64,000 bases of DNA from Janthinobacterium violaceinigrum. Lineage in GTDB: Bacteria > Pseudomonadota > Gammaproteobacteria > Burkholderiales > Burkholderiaceae_D. The position numbers and the translations under genes are program-made. The notes beneath the pieces are model-generated. The model was not told the origin of the DNA, did not search any database, and saw only the letters and a list, made by a program, of their open reading frames with translations. This document shows, in pieces, positions 32,820 through 44,489 of this stretch. The DNA is taken from NCBI RefSeq assembly GCF_009208555.1, contig NZ_WFLI01000007.1, positions 156,498-220,497 on the forward strand, in the 5' to 3' direction. Numbering within the stretch: position 1 is the first letter of the stretch; the number at the start of each line of letters is the position of its first letter.

Positions 32820-34685
32820 TTATTTGCTCGTGCCCGGCACCCATACCGTGCCGATCGACAGGGTCGTCAGCTTTTTCTTGCGGCCATACCAGAGGTTGAC
32901 CACGCCGCGCGACACGAAGACGGAGGAGAACATCGAGGTCAGAATACCCAGGCAATGCACAACAGCGAAGCCGCGCACGGGACCGCTGCCGAAGGCCAGC
33001 AGCGCCAGGCCGACGATCAGGGTGGTCACGTTCGAGTCAAGAATCGTGGCCCAGGCGCGGTCGAAGCCGGCGGCGATGGCCGCTTGCGGCGTATTGCCGG
33101 CGCGCAGCTCTTCGCGGATACGTTCGTTGATCAGCACGTTGGCGTCAATCGCCATGCCCAGCGCCAGCGCGATAGCGGCGATACCGGGCAAGGTCAAGGT
33201 CACCTGAATCATCGACAGCAGGCCGACCAGCAGCAGCAGGTTGGTGGCCAGGGCCAGCACGCTGAAGGCGCCGAACAGCATGTAGTAGGCGATCATGAAG
33301 ATGGCGATGGCAATGAAGCCATACAGGGTCGAATGGAAGCCCTTGGCGATGTTTTCCGCGCCCAGCTGCGGTCCGATCGTGCGTTCTTCGATGACGGTCA
33401 TCGGTGCCGACAGGGCGCCCGAGCGCAGCAGCAGCGCCAGTTCATTCGCGTTTTCCGCGCCGCCCATGCCGGTGATCTGGAAGCGCGAGCCGAGTTCCTG
33501 CTGGATGGTCGCGACGGACAATACTTCCGGCTTGCCCTTTTCAAACAGCACGATGGCCATGCGCTTGCCCACGCGCTCGCGCGTCGCTTCGCGCATCTTG
33601 CGGCCGCCGTCGCCATTCAGGTCGATCGACACGGCCGCTTGCTGGTTCTGGTCGAAGCTGGCCGTGGCGCTGGAGATATAGTCGCCCGTCAGGATCACGT
33701 CTTTCGCCAGCACGACAGGTACGCCCTTGCCGACCGTGAACAATTCCGAATTGAACGGGATGGCGCTCGACAGTTCGGTGCCAGGCACGATGGTTTCATC
33801 GACCAGGCGCACTTCCAGGGTAGCCGTGCGGCCGATGATGGCTTTCGCGCGGGCCACGTCCTGTACGCCAGGCAGTTGCACCACGATACGGTCAGGACCT
33901 TGCTGCTGGATCAGCGGCTCGGCCACGCCCAGCTCATTGACGCGCTTGGACAGGGTGGAGATATTCTGTTTCACGCCTTCGTCGATGGTCGCTTTCAGGG
34001 CGGCCGGCTTCAGGGTGATGTTCAGTTTCAAATCGCTGCCTTCGCCCGCATCGGCGAACGCCAGTTCCGTCATCTGGTCGGACAGGACATTTTTTGCTTT
34101 CAGGCGCGTTTCCGCGTCGCGGAAGTTGATTTGCACGCTATCGCCCACGCGCTCGATGCCCGCATGGCGGATATTCTTGTCGCGCAACACGCTACGCGAG
34201 GCGGACTGGACGCCCTGGACTTTCTTGTTCAGTACGGCTTTCGCATCGACCTGCATCAGGAAGTGCACGCCACCGCGCAAATCCAGGCCCAGGAACATGG
34301 GCAAGGCATGCAATTTTTGCATCCACATCGGCGTATTGGCTTGCAGGTTGACCGTCACGATGAACGCGGGATCGGTGGAATCGGGATTCAAATCCTTTTC
34401 CAGCACCAGTTTTGCCTTGAACTGGGTATCGGGATCGGCAAAACGCACGCGCACGGAGGCCAGGTTGCCGACACCATCCATGGTGACGCCTTCCGACTTG
34501 ACGTTCTCTTTCGTCAATATTTGCTCGACTTGCGTCATCAGCTCGCCCGTCACTTTGACAGTCGACTTGCCGCTGGTTACTTGCAGCGCCGGTGACTCAC
34601 CGAAATAATTGGGTGCCGTATAGAGTGCGCCCAGCAATAAGGCGACGACGATGATGATGTATTTCCAGGCAGGATAGCGATTCAT
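32820..34685 (-). CDS. secD: Protein translocase subunit SecD
   Basis: 621 residues with an N-terminal anchor (WKYIIIVVALLLGALYTAPNYF), a large periplasmic region of about 430 residues with the LGLDLRGGVHFLMQVD motif, and five C-terminal membrane segments. These include LPGIAAIALALGMAIDANVLINERIREEL, split by the usual turn. This is the full length expected for SecD. It partners SecF in the inner membrane. No strong Shine-Dalgarno precedes the ATG at 34685. The spacing to yajC is 96 bp and to secF 90 bp. Confidence 0.97.
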   Translation of the reverse strand: MNRYPAWKYIIIVVALLLGALYTAPNYFGESPALQVTSGKSTVKVTGELMTQVEQILTKENVKSEGVTMDGVGNLASVRVRFADPDTQFKAKLVLEKDLNPDSTDPAFIVTVNLQANTPMWMQKLHALPMFLGLDLRGGVHFLMQVDAKAVLNKKVQGVQSASRSVLRDKNIRHAGIERVGDSVQINFRDAETRLKAKNVLSDQMTELAFADAGEGSDLKLNITLKPAALKATIDEGVKQNISTLSKRVNELGVAEPLIQQQGPDRIVVQLPGVQDVARAKAIIGRTATLEVRLVDETIVPGTELSSAIPFNSELFTVGKGVPVVLAKDVILTGDYISSATASFDQNQQAAVSIDLNGDGGRKMREATRERVGKRMAIVLFEKGKPEVLSVATIQQELGSRFQITGMGGAENANELALLLRSGALSAPMTVIEERTIGPQLGAENIAKGFHSTLYGFIAIAIFMIAYYMLFGAFSVLALATNLLLLVGLLSMIQVTLTLPGIAAIALALGMAIDANVLINERIREELRAGNTPQAAIAAGFDRAWATILDSNVTTLIVGLALLAFGSGPVRGFAVVHCLGILTSMFSSVFVSRGVVNLWYGRKKKLTTLSIGTVWVPGTSK

Positions 34686-34781
34686 AGTGATTCAGCGTTC
34701 AGTGTTGAGCGTCGGAGGCGTCGCGAGGGGCGGCGGATAGCCACCCCGGTCTATCATTGCCAAGGCAATGACAGCGAGGAA

Positions 34782-35114
34782 TTACAGCGCCTTCAGGGTG
34801 CCTTTAGGCAGCAAGGTGGTAATGGAGCTCTTTTGCACCGTGATTTCGGTGCCGGTCGCCACTTCGATAGTGACGTAAGCGTCCACTACCTTGACAACGC
34901 GGCCCAGCATGCCGCCGGCGGTGACGACTTCGTCACCCTTGGCCAGCGCGTCCATCATCGCCCGTTGTTCTTTGGCGCGTTTTTGCTGTGGGCGGATCAT
35001 CAGGAAATACATGACCACGAACATCAATACCAGCGGCAGGAAGCTGGTCAGGTTGCCGCCGAGGCCCAGGGCGTCGGTTGGGGCTTGCGCATAAGCGTTG
35101 GAAATGAAAAACAC
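34782..35114 (-). CDS. yajC: Preprotein translocase subunit YajC
   Basis: 110 residues, the normal length. One membrane segment (about residues 23-42) includes FLPLVLMFVVMYFLMIRPQQKRAKE, the YajC hallmark ending in the RPQQKR motif, followed by a small cytoplasmic SH3-like region with DEVVTAGGMLGRV. YajC associates with SecDF. The frame is open to 35201, but the start is best placed at GTG 35114 (VFFISNAYAQ), because GGAGT lies 5 nt before it and the length then matches orthologues. It sits between tgt and secD as in many proteobacteria. Confidence 0.93.
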   Translation of the reverse strand: MFFISNAYAQAPTDALGLGGNLTSFLPLVLMFVVMYFLMIRPQQKRAKEQRAMMDALAKGDEVVTAGGMLGRVVKVVDAYVTIEVATGTEITVQKSSITTLLPKGTLKAL

Positions 35115-35310
35115 GGTGACTCCAGTTCTAATCAGTTTGAAAAAATAGCGCTGTATTCTAGCATTGGCCATACGCCATAACCCGAATTGCAGGCATGGCA
35201 ACTTTAAATGGGGCTAAAAAAGCATTATGCAATGCTTTATCGCCCCAGTCCAAGCACCAATACACAAAACTTCGGGCCATGCGGCAGCCAGGGCTCAAGC
35301 TAAGCTTTTC

Positions 35311-37514
<2,204 letters not shown>

Positions 37515-37713
37515 GCGTTTTGCTTCAAAAGTACGTCAAAAATGATTAGGAGTGCGCAATGGAACATCTGGCACTATACTGTGCGCCTATACAGGCATTA
37601 CAATAATCCGCCGCAACACGCGATGACTGCGGTACGCACAGGGTGTGCCGGACAACCCTCTATTTTACGCTAGCGGCATAAAAACCTGCGCTAATGGCAC
37701 CAAAACCTTGCAT

Positions 37714-39816
37714 ATGCCCGATCCAACGCCCGATCTTCCTCCCATAGCCAAGCCCGCCGCGAAGCCGAAAGCGGTCAAAAAGGTGGTCAGCACGGAAAGC
37801 CGGCTGGCCAAACTGGGCTTGCGCACGGATATGGACCTGGTGCTGCACCTGCCGATGCGCTACGAGGACGAGACCAAGGTCTACACCATCCGCGACGCCT
37901 GCCTGCGCGGCGGCGAGTCGTGGCAGGTCGAGGGGGTCGTCACCAAGTGCGAAGTCAATTTCAAGCCGCGCAAGCAGCTGCTGGTGACGATCGCCGACGA
38001 AACGGGCAATTTGCTGCTGCGCTTCATGAATTTCTACGGCAGCCAGGTCAAGCAGCTGGCCGAAGGCACGCGGGTGCGCGCGCGCGCCGAACTCAAACAC
38101 GGATTCTTCGGCGCCGAGATGGTGCACCCGACCTACAAGGTGGTCAACGAGGGCGCGCCGCTGCCCACGGCGCTCACGCCCGTGTATCCATCGGGCGAAG
38201 GCCTGTCGCAGCACGTGCTGCGGCGCGAGATTGCCGACGCCATGCGCCGCATCGACTGGCAGGACACCTTGCCCGAGCACCTGCTGCGCGAGATGCAACT
38301 GTCGCCGTTCCGCGCCGCCGTGCACCTGCTGCACTATCCGCCGCAGGACATCGACGAAAGCGCGCTGATGGACCGCTCGCACCCGGCCTGGGTGCGCATG
38401 AAGTTCGATGAGCTGCTGGCGCAGCAGCTGTCGCTGAAACGCGCCCAGCGCGCGCGCCGCTCGAAAGGCGCCGCCTCCTTGCCCATCGTCGGCACCCTGT
38501 CGGAAGCCTTCGGCGCCGCCCTGCCCTTCAAGCTGACGGGTGCGCAGGCGCGCGTGCTCGAGGAAATCCGCGCCGACCTGCGCCAGCCGTATCCCATGCA
38601 GCGCCTGCTGCAGGGCGACGTCGGCAGCGGCAAGACGGTGGTCGCCGCCCTGTCGGCAACGCAAGCCATCGACAGCGGCTACCAGGCCGCGCTGATGGCG
38701 CCCACGGAGATCCTGGCCGAGCAGCACTTCCGCAAGATCGCCGCCTGGATGGAGCCGCTGGGCGTGAAGGTGGCGTGGCTGACGGGCAGCCTGAAGAAAA
38801 AGGAAAAGACGGCGGCGCTGGCCCTGATCGAATCGGGCGAGGCGCAGCTGGTGATCGGCACGCATGCGCTGATCCAGGACAACGTGCTGTTTGCCAAACT
38901 GGGCCTGGTCATCGTCGACGAGCAGCACCGCTTCGGCGTGGGCCAGCGCCTGACCCTGCGCAACAAGGGCGACAGCGCGGCCGTGCCGCACCAGCTGATG
39001 ATGTCGGCCACACCGATCCCGCGCACCCTGGCCATGACGTATTACGCCGACCTGGAAGTGTCGGTGATCGACGAGCTGCCGCCGGGCCGCAGCCCCATCG
39101 TCACGCGCGCCATCGACCAGAACCGGCGCGACGAAGTCATCGCCCGCGTGTATGCGGCCGCGCTGGAAGGCCGGCAGGTGTACTGGGTCTGCCCGCTGAT
39201 CGAGGAATCGGAAGCGCTGCAGCTGCAAACGGCCACCGACACCTACATGATGCTGGCCGAAGCCCTGCCCGCGCTGCAGGTGGGCCTCGTGCACGGCCGC
39301 CTGAAGCCGGCGGAAAAGCAGGAAGTGATGGACGCCTTCATCGCCGGCCATATCCACGTGCTGGTGGCCACCACCGTCATCGAGGTGGGCGTCGACGTGC
39401 CGAACGCTTCGCTGATGGTGATCGAGCACGCCGAGCGCTTCGGCTTGTCGCAGCTGCACCAGCTGCGCGGCCGCGTGGGACGCGGCTCGGCGGCCAGCGT
39501 CTGCCTGCTGCTGTACCAGGGTCCGCTGGGCGGCGTGGCACGCCAGCGCCTGATGACCATGCGCGAAACGACGGACGGTTTTGAAATTGCCCGCCGCGAC
39601 CTGGAAATCCGCGGCCCCGGCGAATTCCTCGGCGCGCGCCAGTCCGGCCAGGCCATGCTGCGCTTCGCCGACCTGGAAACGGATCAATGGCTGGTCGACC
39701 AGGCGCGCGACGTGGCGCACGACCTGCTGCACGCCACCACTGCCGCCGCCGCAGTCACCGTGGAAGCCCACCTGGCCCGCTGGCTGGGCGGGAAAGAGGA
39801 ATTCTTGAAGGTGTAA
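37714..39816 (+). CDS. recG: ATP-dependent DNA helicase RecG
   Basis: 700 residues from the preferred ATG at 37714. The N-terminal wedge/OB domain (about 50-240) precedes the SF2 helicase core: Walker A LLQGDVGSGKTVVAAL (motif I), MAPTEILAEQHF (Ia), VIVDEQHRFGVGQR (DEQH box, II), MMSATPIPRTLAM (III), then VATTVIEVGVDVPNA (V) and HQLRGRVGRG (VI). It reverses stalled replication forks and branch-migrates recombination intermediates. The frame is open to 37645, but that stretch lacks family similarity. No clear Shine-Dalgarno precedes 37714, so the start is uncertain. Confidence 0.95.
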   Translation: MPDPTPDLPPIAKPAAKPKAVKKVVSTESRLAKLGLRTDMDLVLHLPMRYEDETKVYTIRDACLRGGESWQVEGVVTKCEVNFKPRKQLLVTIADETGNLLLRFMNFYGSQVKQLAEGTRVRARAELKHGFFGAEMVHPTYKVVNEGAPLPTALTPVYPSGEGLSQHVLRREIADAMRRIDWQDTLPEHLLREMQLSPFRAAVHLLHYPPQDIDESALMDRSHPAWVRMKFDELLAQQLSLKRAQRARRSKGAASLPIVGTLSEAFGAALPFKLTGAQARVLEEIRADLRQPYPMQRLLQGDVGSGKTVVAALSATQAIDSGYQAALMAPTEILAEQHFRKIAAWMEPLGVKVAWLTGSLKKKEKTAALALIESGEAQLVIGTHALIQDNVLFAKLGLVIVDEQHRFGVGQRLTLRNKGDSAAVPHQLMMSATPIPRTLAMTYYADLEVSVIDELPPGRSPIVTRAIDQNRRDEVIARVYAAALEGRQVYWVCPLIEESEALQLQTATDTYMMLAEALPALQVGLVHGRLKPAEKQEVMDAFIAGHIHVLVATTVIEVGVDVPNASLMVIEHAERFGLSQLHQLRGRVGRGSAASVCLLLYQGPLGGVARQRLMTMRETTDGFEIARRDLEIRGPGEFLGARQSGQAMLRFADLETDQWLVDQARDVAHDLLHATTAAAAVTVEAHLARWLGGKEEFLKV

Positions 39817-39831
39817 AAAACCGGCTGCCTG

Positions 39832-39957
39832 CTACATGCACATCCAGAAGCGGTTCGCCAGGTCGAGCATGAAATCGGGCCGCAGATAGGCCAGGAAGAC
39901 GATGGCCAGCAGCGCGGCGCCGGCCAGGCGCCATAGCCACGTGCGCCAGCTGGCCAT
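39832..39957 (-). CDS. 41-residue single-pass membrane peptide coupled to the MFS gene
   Basis: The sequence begins MASWRTWLWRLAGAALLAIV and continues through FLAYLRPDFMLDLANRF to WMCM. One hydrophobic helix (about residues 10-26) follows a Trp/Arg-rich N-terminus and precedes a short amphipathic tail, so an inner-membrane orientation with the N-terminus in the cytoplasm is likely. Its ATG shares one base with the TAA of the upstream MFS gene (TAATG), a standard coupling overlap. Small proteins with a similar PDF-M-x-x-LAN-x-W-x-C ending seem familiar from other beta/gamma-proteobacteria, but I know no function. The gene ends 15 bp from the convergent recG stop. Confidence 0.6.
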   Translation of the reverse strand: MASWRTWLWRLAGAALLAIVFLAYLRPDFMLDLANRFWMCM

Positions 39958-41171
39958 TACGCGGCCACCGCCACGCGCTTGACGGCGCGCTCGTCGATGG
40001 GCAGGTTGATCAGCGCGGCAAGCAGGCCCAGGCCGATGGTGATCATCCACACGATGTGGTAACTGCCCTGGTGCTCGTACAGATAGCCGCCCAGCCACGC
40101 GCCCAGAAAACTGCCCACCTGGTGCGAGAAGAACACCATCCCGGCCAGCATCGACAAATGCTTCACGCCGAAGATGCCGGCGATGATGCCGTTCGTCAGC
40201 GGCACGGTCGACAGCCACAGCACGCCCATGCCGGCAGCGAACAGGTACACGGACCACGCCGACAATGGTGCCAGCAGGAACACGGTGATGACCACGGCGC
40301 GCGTCACGTAGATGGCCGACAGCAGATAGCGCTTGGCGATCTTCCCACCGAGCTTGCCCGCGTAATAGGAGCCGACGATGTTGAACAGGCCGATCAGCGC
40401 CAGCGCCGTGACGGCGATGTTCGGATTCATCAGGCCCTGGTCCTTCAGGTAGGCGGGCAAGTGCACGCCGATGAAGACCAGCTGGAAGCCGCAGACAAAA
40501 TACCCTGCCAGCAGCAGCCAGAACGACCGGCTGGCGATGGCTTCGCCGAAGGCCGCGCCCACGCTTTGCTGCGGGCCGCTGGCATGCGACACGGGCGGCT
40601 CGCGCAAGTAGAAGGCCATCGGGATCATGGCCAGCAGCACCAGCGCGGCCAGCACATAAAAGGCGTTTTGCCAGCCCACGGCGGAAATGAGCTGCTGCTC
40701 GACCGGCATCATCAGGAACTGGCCGAACGAACCGGCCGCCGACGAGATGCCGAAGGCCCACGAGCGCTGCTCGGGCGGTGCGCTGCGGCCGATGATGCCA
40801 CTGATGGCGCCAAAGGCCGTGCAGGCCAGCGCCAGCCCGATGAAGATGCCGGAACCGACGATGAACAGCGTCGGCTGCGTCACGAGCGCCATCCACACGA
40901 GGCCCGCCATGTAGCTGATGGCGCCGACGATGACGACGCGCATGGTGCCGAAGCGGTCGGCCGCCATGCCGGCGAACGGGCCGAAGACGCCCCACATCAG
41001 GTTTTGCATGGCCAGCGCCAGCGAATACGTTTCGCGCGTCCAGCCATTGGCTTGCGAGATCGGCTGCATCCAGAAACCCAGCCCATGGCGCACGCCCATC
41101 GCCAGGGTCAGCACGACGCCGCTGGCGATCAGGACGGTTTTCAGGCTGGGACGCGATGGGTGCAATGTCAT
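39957..41171 (-). CDS. MFS transporter (monocarboxylate/oxalate-formate antiporter-like)
   Basis: 404 residues with 12 predicted membrane segments in two halves. The first half has GLGFWMQPISQANGWTRETY and the MFS loop 2-3 motif GMAADRFGTMRVVI; the linker lies at about residues 195-215. GFQLVFIGVHLPAYLKDQG in TM7 resembles the oxalate/formate antiporter and monocarboxylate porter group. The substrate is unknown. The ATG at 41171 has AGGA 5 nt upstream; a GTG at 41186 is possible but lacks one. It starts 11 nt after the oxidoreductase stop and overlaps the 41-residue peptide gene by one base. Confidence 0.87.
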   Translation of the reverse strand: MTLHPSRPSLKTVLIASGVVLTLAMGVRHGLGFWMQPISQANGWTRETYSLALAMQNLMWGVFGPFAGMAADRFGTMRVVIVGAISYMAGLVWMALVTQPTLFIVGSGIFIGLALACTAFGAISGIIGRSAPPEQRSWAFGISSAAGSFGQFLMMPVEQQLISAVGWQNAFYVLAALVLLAMIPMAFYLREPPVSHASGPQQSVGAAFGEAIASRSFWLLLAGYFVCGFQLVFIGVHLPAYLKDQGLMNPNIAVTALALIGLFNIVGSYYAGKLGGKIAKRYLLSAIYVTRAVVITVFLLAPLSAWSVYLFAAGMGVLWLSTVPLTNGIIAGIFGVKHLSMLAGMVFFSHQVGSFLGAWLGGYLYEHQGSYHIVWMITIGLGLLAALINLPIDERAVKRVAVAA

Positions 41172-41182
41172 GGGATTCCTGT

Positions 41183-42172
41183 TCACGCCTGATCGGCTGG
41201 ATAAACGAGGCCGATCTGGCCACGCATGGTGTCAAGGTTGTGCATCAGCGCCACGCTGTCGGCGTGCGGCATGACGGGGCTTTCCAGCAAGCCGGCACGG
41301 ATGCAGCGCATCGCCTCGATCGCCTCGTGCGCATAGCCGTTGCCCAGGTGGGGCGCGGCGACCACGCGGCGCCCGCCATCCAGCGTTTCGACGATCAGGT
41401 GGTCGGGTTTGTAAAAACGGTTGGGCAGGCGAATCCGCCCCAGGCTGCCGGAAATGGTCATTTCCGTCGGCGTTTGCGCGCGCAGGCTGCAGGCGCAGGA
41501 CGAGGTGCCGCCGCCCGTGTGCAGCAGCGAAAACACGACCTGTTCATCGACGCCGGTGGCGCCCATCTCGGCCAGCGCCTGCACCTGCGATACGGGGCCG
41601 AGGAAGAAGGCGGCCATCGACAGCGGATAGATGCCCACGTCGAGCAGCGCACCGCCGCCGAGTTCCGGATTGAACATGCGGTGCTCGGGCGGGAAATTGG
41701 CGACAAAGCCGATATCGGCCTGCACCTGCTGCAGCACGCCGATTTCGCCGCTGGCGATGATGCGCCTGGCTTCCTGCACGGCCGGCAGGAAACGGCTCCA
41801 CATGGCTTCCATCAGGAACAGCTTTTTATCGCGCGCCAGGTCGGCAACGGCCTGCGCTTCGCGCGCGTTCATGGTGAACGGTTTTTCGCACACGACATGC
41901 TTGCCGGCGGCCAGGCACAGCAGGGCATTTTCCGCATGCAGGGTGTGCGGCGTGGCGATGTAGATCACGTCCACGCCGGGGTCATCGGCCAGCGCCTGGT
42001 AGGAACCATGGCAACGCTCGATGCCGAATTCGGCGCCGAAGGCCTGCGCGCCGGCAGCACTGCGCGAAGCGACCGCCACCAGCTGCGCGCCGGGCGCATC
42101 GCGCAAGCCATTGGCCATCGCGCGGGCGATCTTGCCGGTGCCGAGGATGCCCCAGCGGACGGTATTTTCCAT
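41183..42172 (-). CDS. Gfo/Idh/MocA family NAD(P)-dependent oxidoreductase
   Basis: 329 residues. The N-terminal Rossmann domain begins VRWGILGTGKIARAMANGL; the motif VCEKPFTMNAREAQ (EKP, about residue 95) is the family signature with the catalytic Lys. The C-terminal alpha/beta domain includes GGGALLDVGIYPLSMAAF with the conserved D-x-G-x-Y/H. Members oxidise sugar or inositol-like substrates, often dihydrodiols; this one resembles the trans-1,2-dihydrobenzene-1,2-diol dehydrogenase subgroup, but the substrate is inferred only. The start at 42172 is one base after the stop of the DUF3025 gene. The MFS gene downstream may supply its substrate. Confidence 0.88.
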   Translation of the reverse strand: MENTVRWGILGTGKIARAMANGLRDAPGAQLVAVASRSAAGAQAFGAEFGIERCHGSYQALADDPGVDVIYIATPHTLHAENALLCLAAGKHVVCEKPFTMNAREAQAVADLARDKKLFLMEAMWSRFLPAVQEARRIIASGEIGVLQQVQADIGFVANFPPEHRMFNPELGGGALLDVGIYPLSMAAFFLGPVSQVQALAEMGATGVDEQVVFSLLHTGGGTSSCACSLRAQTPTEMTISGSLGRIRLPNRFYKPDHLIVETLDGGRRVVAAPHLGNGYAHEAIEAMRCIRAGLLESPVMPHADSVALMHNLDTMRGQIGLVYPADQA

Positions 42173-42173
42173 G

Positions 42174-42992
42174 CTATTGCTCTCTTTCTGCGCCAGCTGC
42201 CTTGCGCTTCGGGCGGAACACCGCCGCGTCGTTGTAAAAATCGTCGTCCTGGTCTGCGCACCAGCCGGGCAAACCGAGCACAGGCAGCGGCGTGAAGTCC
42301 GCCGTGGTAAGGCCCTGCTGCGCCAGGTCCTGCGCCACCCGTTCGTCGAGCCAGGCGCGCCGCGCCGCGCCGTCGAGCGCAAAGTAGGCGTCGCCGGCGA
42401 AGATCACGCGCGTGTGCGCCGTGATGGCCTTGCGCGGCGCCACCAGTTTTTCCATCAGCGCGTGGCCGAACAGCCAGACGTCGGCGTCGCCGCCCGCGCC
42501 AAATTTATCGCGCTGCGCAATGAATGCGCTGCGCCAGTCATGCCCGCGCAAAGCCGCTTCCAGCGCGCGCCCCGCGTCGCAGTCGCGCAGCACCAGCAGG
42601 GCGGAGTTTTCGTCAAAGATCGTCGCGCCGTCGCGCGCGGGGCCGCGCGACTTGCCCACGCCGGACAGGGCGATCTGCGCCGCCTGCAGCGCGTTCAGCT
42701 GCCGCTTGATGCGGGGGAAGGTAAGCCACACGAGCGCGTTGAAAAAATCGTGCAGATTGTCGCGCGTGGGCACGCCGCCCGTCGCGCCGATGAACTCTTC
42801 ATAGGCTACGCCTTCGGGCAGGTCTGCTTGCGGCACGAAGGCCAGCGGCAGGCCGGATGGATTGCGCAAGTCCAGCGCCCGCGCCTGCCCGTTGAGCGCG
42901 GCGATCACCGTGTCGCGCTGCAGATCCAGCTGCCGTCGCGCCGGCAGCACCGTGGCAAACCAGGGGCGGGTCCAGTCTATCGATGGCAGCAT
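42174..42992 (-). CDS. DUF3025 domain protein
   Basis: 272 residues matching the DUF3025 family. Clear family elements are FVPQADLPEGVAYEEFIGAT, then VPTRDNLHDFFNALVWLTFP, KRQLNALQ, and a C-terminal LPVLGLPGWCADQDDDFYND with conserved Trp/Cys and acidic residues. The function is unknown. It has no signal peptide or membrane segment. It begins 7 nt after the pyrC stop and ends one base before the oxidoreductase start, so it is the middle of a tightly packed operon led by pyrC. Confidence 0.88.
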   Translation of the reverse strand: MLPSIDWTRPWFATVLPARRQLDLQRDTVIAALNGQARALDLRNPSGLPLAFVPQADLPEGVAYEEFIGATGGVPTRDNLHDFFNALVWLTFPRIKRQLNALQAAQIALSGVGKSRGPARDGATIFDENSALLVLRDCDAGRALEAALRGHDWRSAFIAQRDKFGAGGDADVWLFGHALMEKLVAPRKAITAHTRVIFAGDAYFALDGAARRAWLDERVAQDLAQQGLTTADFTPLPVLGLPGWCADQDDDFYNDAAVFRPKRKAAGAEREQ

Positions 42993-42999
42993 GGAGCGA

Positions 43000-44064
43000 T
43001 TACACCATTTTCCAGTTGATCTGCTCGCCCGCGTTGAGCGGAATCACATGGCTGTCGCCCAGCGGCAGCGACGCCGGCAAGGTCCAGCTTTCGCGCTTCA
43101 GGGTGATGGTGTCCGTGTTGCGCGGCACGCCGTAGAAGGCCGGGCCATGGAAGCTGGCGAACGCTTCCAGCTTGTCGAGTGCGCCGGCCCGTTCGAACGC
43201 TTCCGCATACATTTCCATCGCATGCAGGGCCGTGTAGCAACCGGCGCAGCCGCAGGCCATTTCCTTGGCGCCTTGCGCGTGCGGCGCCGAGTCGGTGCCG
43301 AGGAAGAAGCGCTCGTCGCCGCTGGCGGCCGCCGTCATCAGCGCCAGGCGGTGCTCTTCGCGCTTGAGGATGGGCAGGCAGTAGTAATGGGGGCGGATGC
43401 CGCCCTTGAAAATCTCGTTGCGGTTGTACAGCAGATGATGCGCCGTGATGGTGGCGGCGATCGGGCCTTCCGCTTCGGCCACGTACTGCGCCGCATCCTT
43501 GGTGGTGATGTGCTCGAACACGACCGACAGGGCCGGGAAGGCGCTGCGCAGCGGACGCATCACGCGCTCGATGAACACGGCTTCGCGGTCGAAAATGTCG
43601 ATTTCCGGATCCGTCACTTCACCGTGCACGAGGAAGGGCATGCCCACTTCCTGCATCACTTCGAGGACCTTGTAGCAGTTCTTCAAATCCGTCACGCCCA
43701 GGTCGGAATTCGTCGTGGCGCCGGCCGGATACAGTTTGACGGCCTGCACGATGCCGCTGTCCTGCGCGCGGCGGATTTCGTCGGGCGAAGTGTTGTTCGT
43801 CAGGTACAGCACCATCAGCGGATCGAAATTCACGCCTTCCGGCACGGCCGCCAGGATGCGCTCGCGGTAGGCGGCAGCATCGGCCGTGGTGGTAACGGGC
43901 GGTTTCAGGTTCGGCATGACAATGGCGCGGCCGAACTGGCGCGCGCTGTGCGGCAACACGCTGGCCATGACGGCGCCGTCGCGCAGGTGCAAATGCCAGT
44001 CGTCTGGACGGGTGATGGTGATGGAGGATGGAACGGCGGTCTGGGTGTGATCGAGTGTGGACAT
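43000..44064 (-). CDS. pyrC: Dihydroorotase (class II)
   Basis: 354 residues, similar in length to E. coli PyrC (348). Metal ligands in [20 protein letters not shown] (HxH), the [12 protein letters not shown] motif, the carboxylated Lys region ([14 protein letters not shown]), [20 protein letters not shown] and the late Asp in [15 protein letters not shown] are all present. It closes N-carbamoyl-aspartate to dihydroorotate in pyrimidine synthesis. A GAGAG lies 8-9 nt before the ATG. The downstream genes (DUF3025, oxidoreductase, MFS, peptide) are packed with gaps of 1-11 nt or a one-base overlap, so they are probably co-expressed with this essential gene. Confidence 0.95.
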   Translation of the reverse strand: MSTLDHTQTAVPSSITITRPDDWHLHLRDGAVMASVLPHSARQFGRAIVMPNLKPPVTTTADAAAYRERILAAVPEGVNFDPLMVLYLTNNTSPDEIRRAQDSGIVQAVKLYPAGATTNSDLGVTDLKNCYKVLEVMQEVGMPFLVHGEVTDPEIDIFDREAVFIERVMRPLRSAFPALSVVFEHITTKDAAQYVAEAEGPIAATITAHHLLYNRNEIFKGGIRPHYYCLPILKREEHRLALMTAAASGDERFFLGTDSAPHAQGAKEMACGCAGCYTALHAMEMYAEAFERAGALDKLEAFASFHGPAFYGVPRNTDTITLKRESWTLPASLPLGDSHVIPLNAGEQINWKMV

Positions 44065-44153
44065 GGCGGCTGCTCTCAGGCGGTCATTGCGAATAGCGCC
44101 ATTTTACCAGCCGCGGGACTACAGCACCGGCCGGGCAAGCCTGTGGGGAATGC

Positions 44154-44489
44154 TCAGGCGACAGCCAGTTTCAGGTGTCCGATGGCGTCGGCGCTCGGCC
44201 TGACGCGGATCTCGATGTCGTAACCGAGGCGGTTCAGGCAATCCATCAGTTTGCGCTCGGACAGGCCGGAAAAATCGCCACGCAGCATGCCCGACACTTT
44301 CGGCTGCGCGATTCCCATGCGCTGCGCCGCTTCGTCCTGCGTCAGCTCCAGCTTGCGCATGGCATGACGGATTTCGCCAACCAGACCGGACTTGATTTGC
44401 AGCTTGTCGGCGCCAGGCAGGCCCAGGTCGGCAAAGACGTTACCGCTGGACAGTTCAAACTCTACCTCATCGGCGATGCGTTTTTTCAT
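44154..44489 (-). CDS. HigA-like XRE antitoxin
   Basis: 111 residues with a helix-turn-helix domain in the middle: MRKLELTQDEAAQRMGIAQPKVSGML, a two-part HTH (about residues 42-70), followed by LSERKLMDCLNRLGYDIEI. This matches the COG5606/HigA-type antitoxins that accompany COG4679 toxins. It would neutralise the toxin encoded just upstream and repress the shared promoter. The start at 44489 lies inside the toxin gene (23-nt overlap), so the two are translated together. It is the second gene of the pair, the order typical of HigBA. Confidence 0.85.
   Translation of the reverse strand: MKKRIADEVEFELSSGNVFADLGLPGADKLQIKSGLVGEIRHAMRKLELTQDEAAQRMGIAQPKVSGMLRGDFSGLSERKLMDCLNRLGYDIEIRVRPSADAIGHLKLAVA

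Noticed and set aside
37660..39771. A 703-codon minus-strand frame opposite recG
   Set aside because: It is an antisense shadow of recG with atypical composition; recG has all helicase motifs in the other strand.
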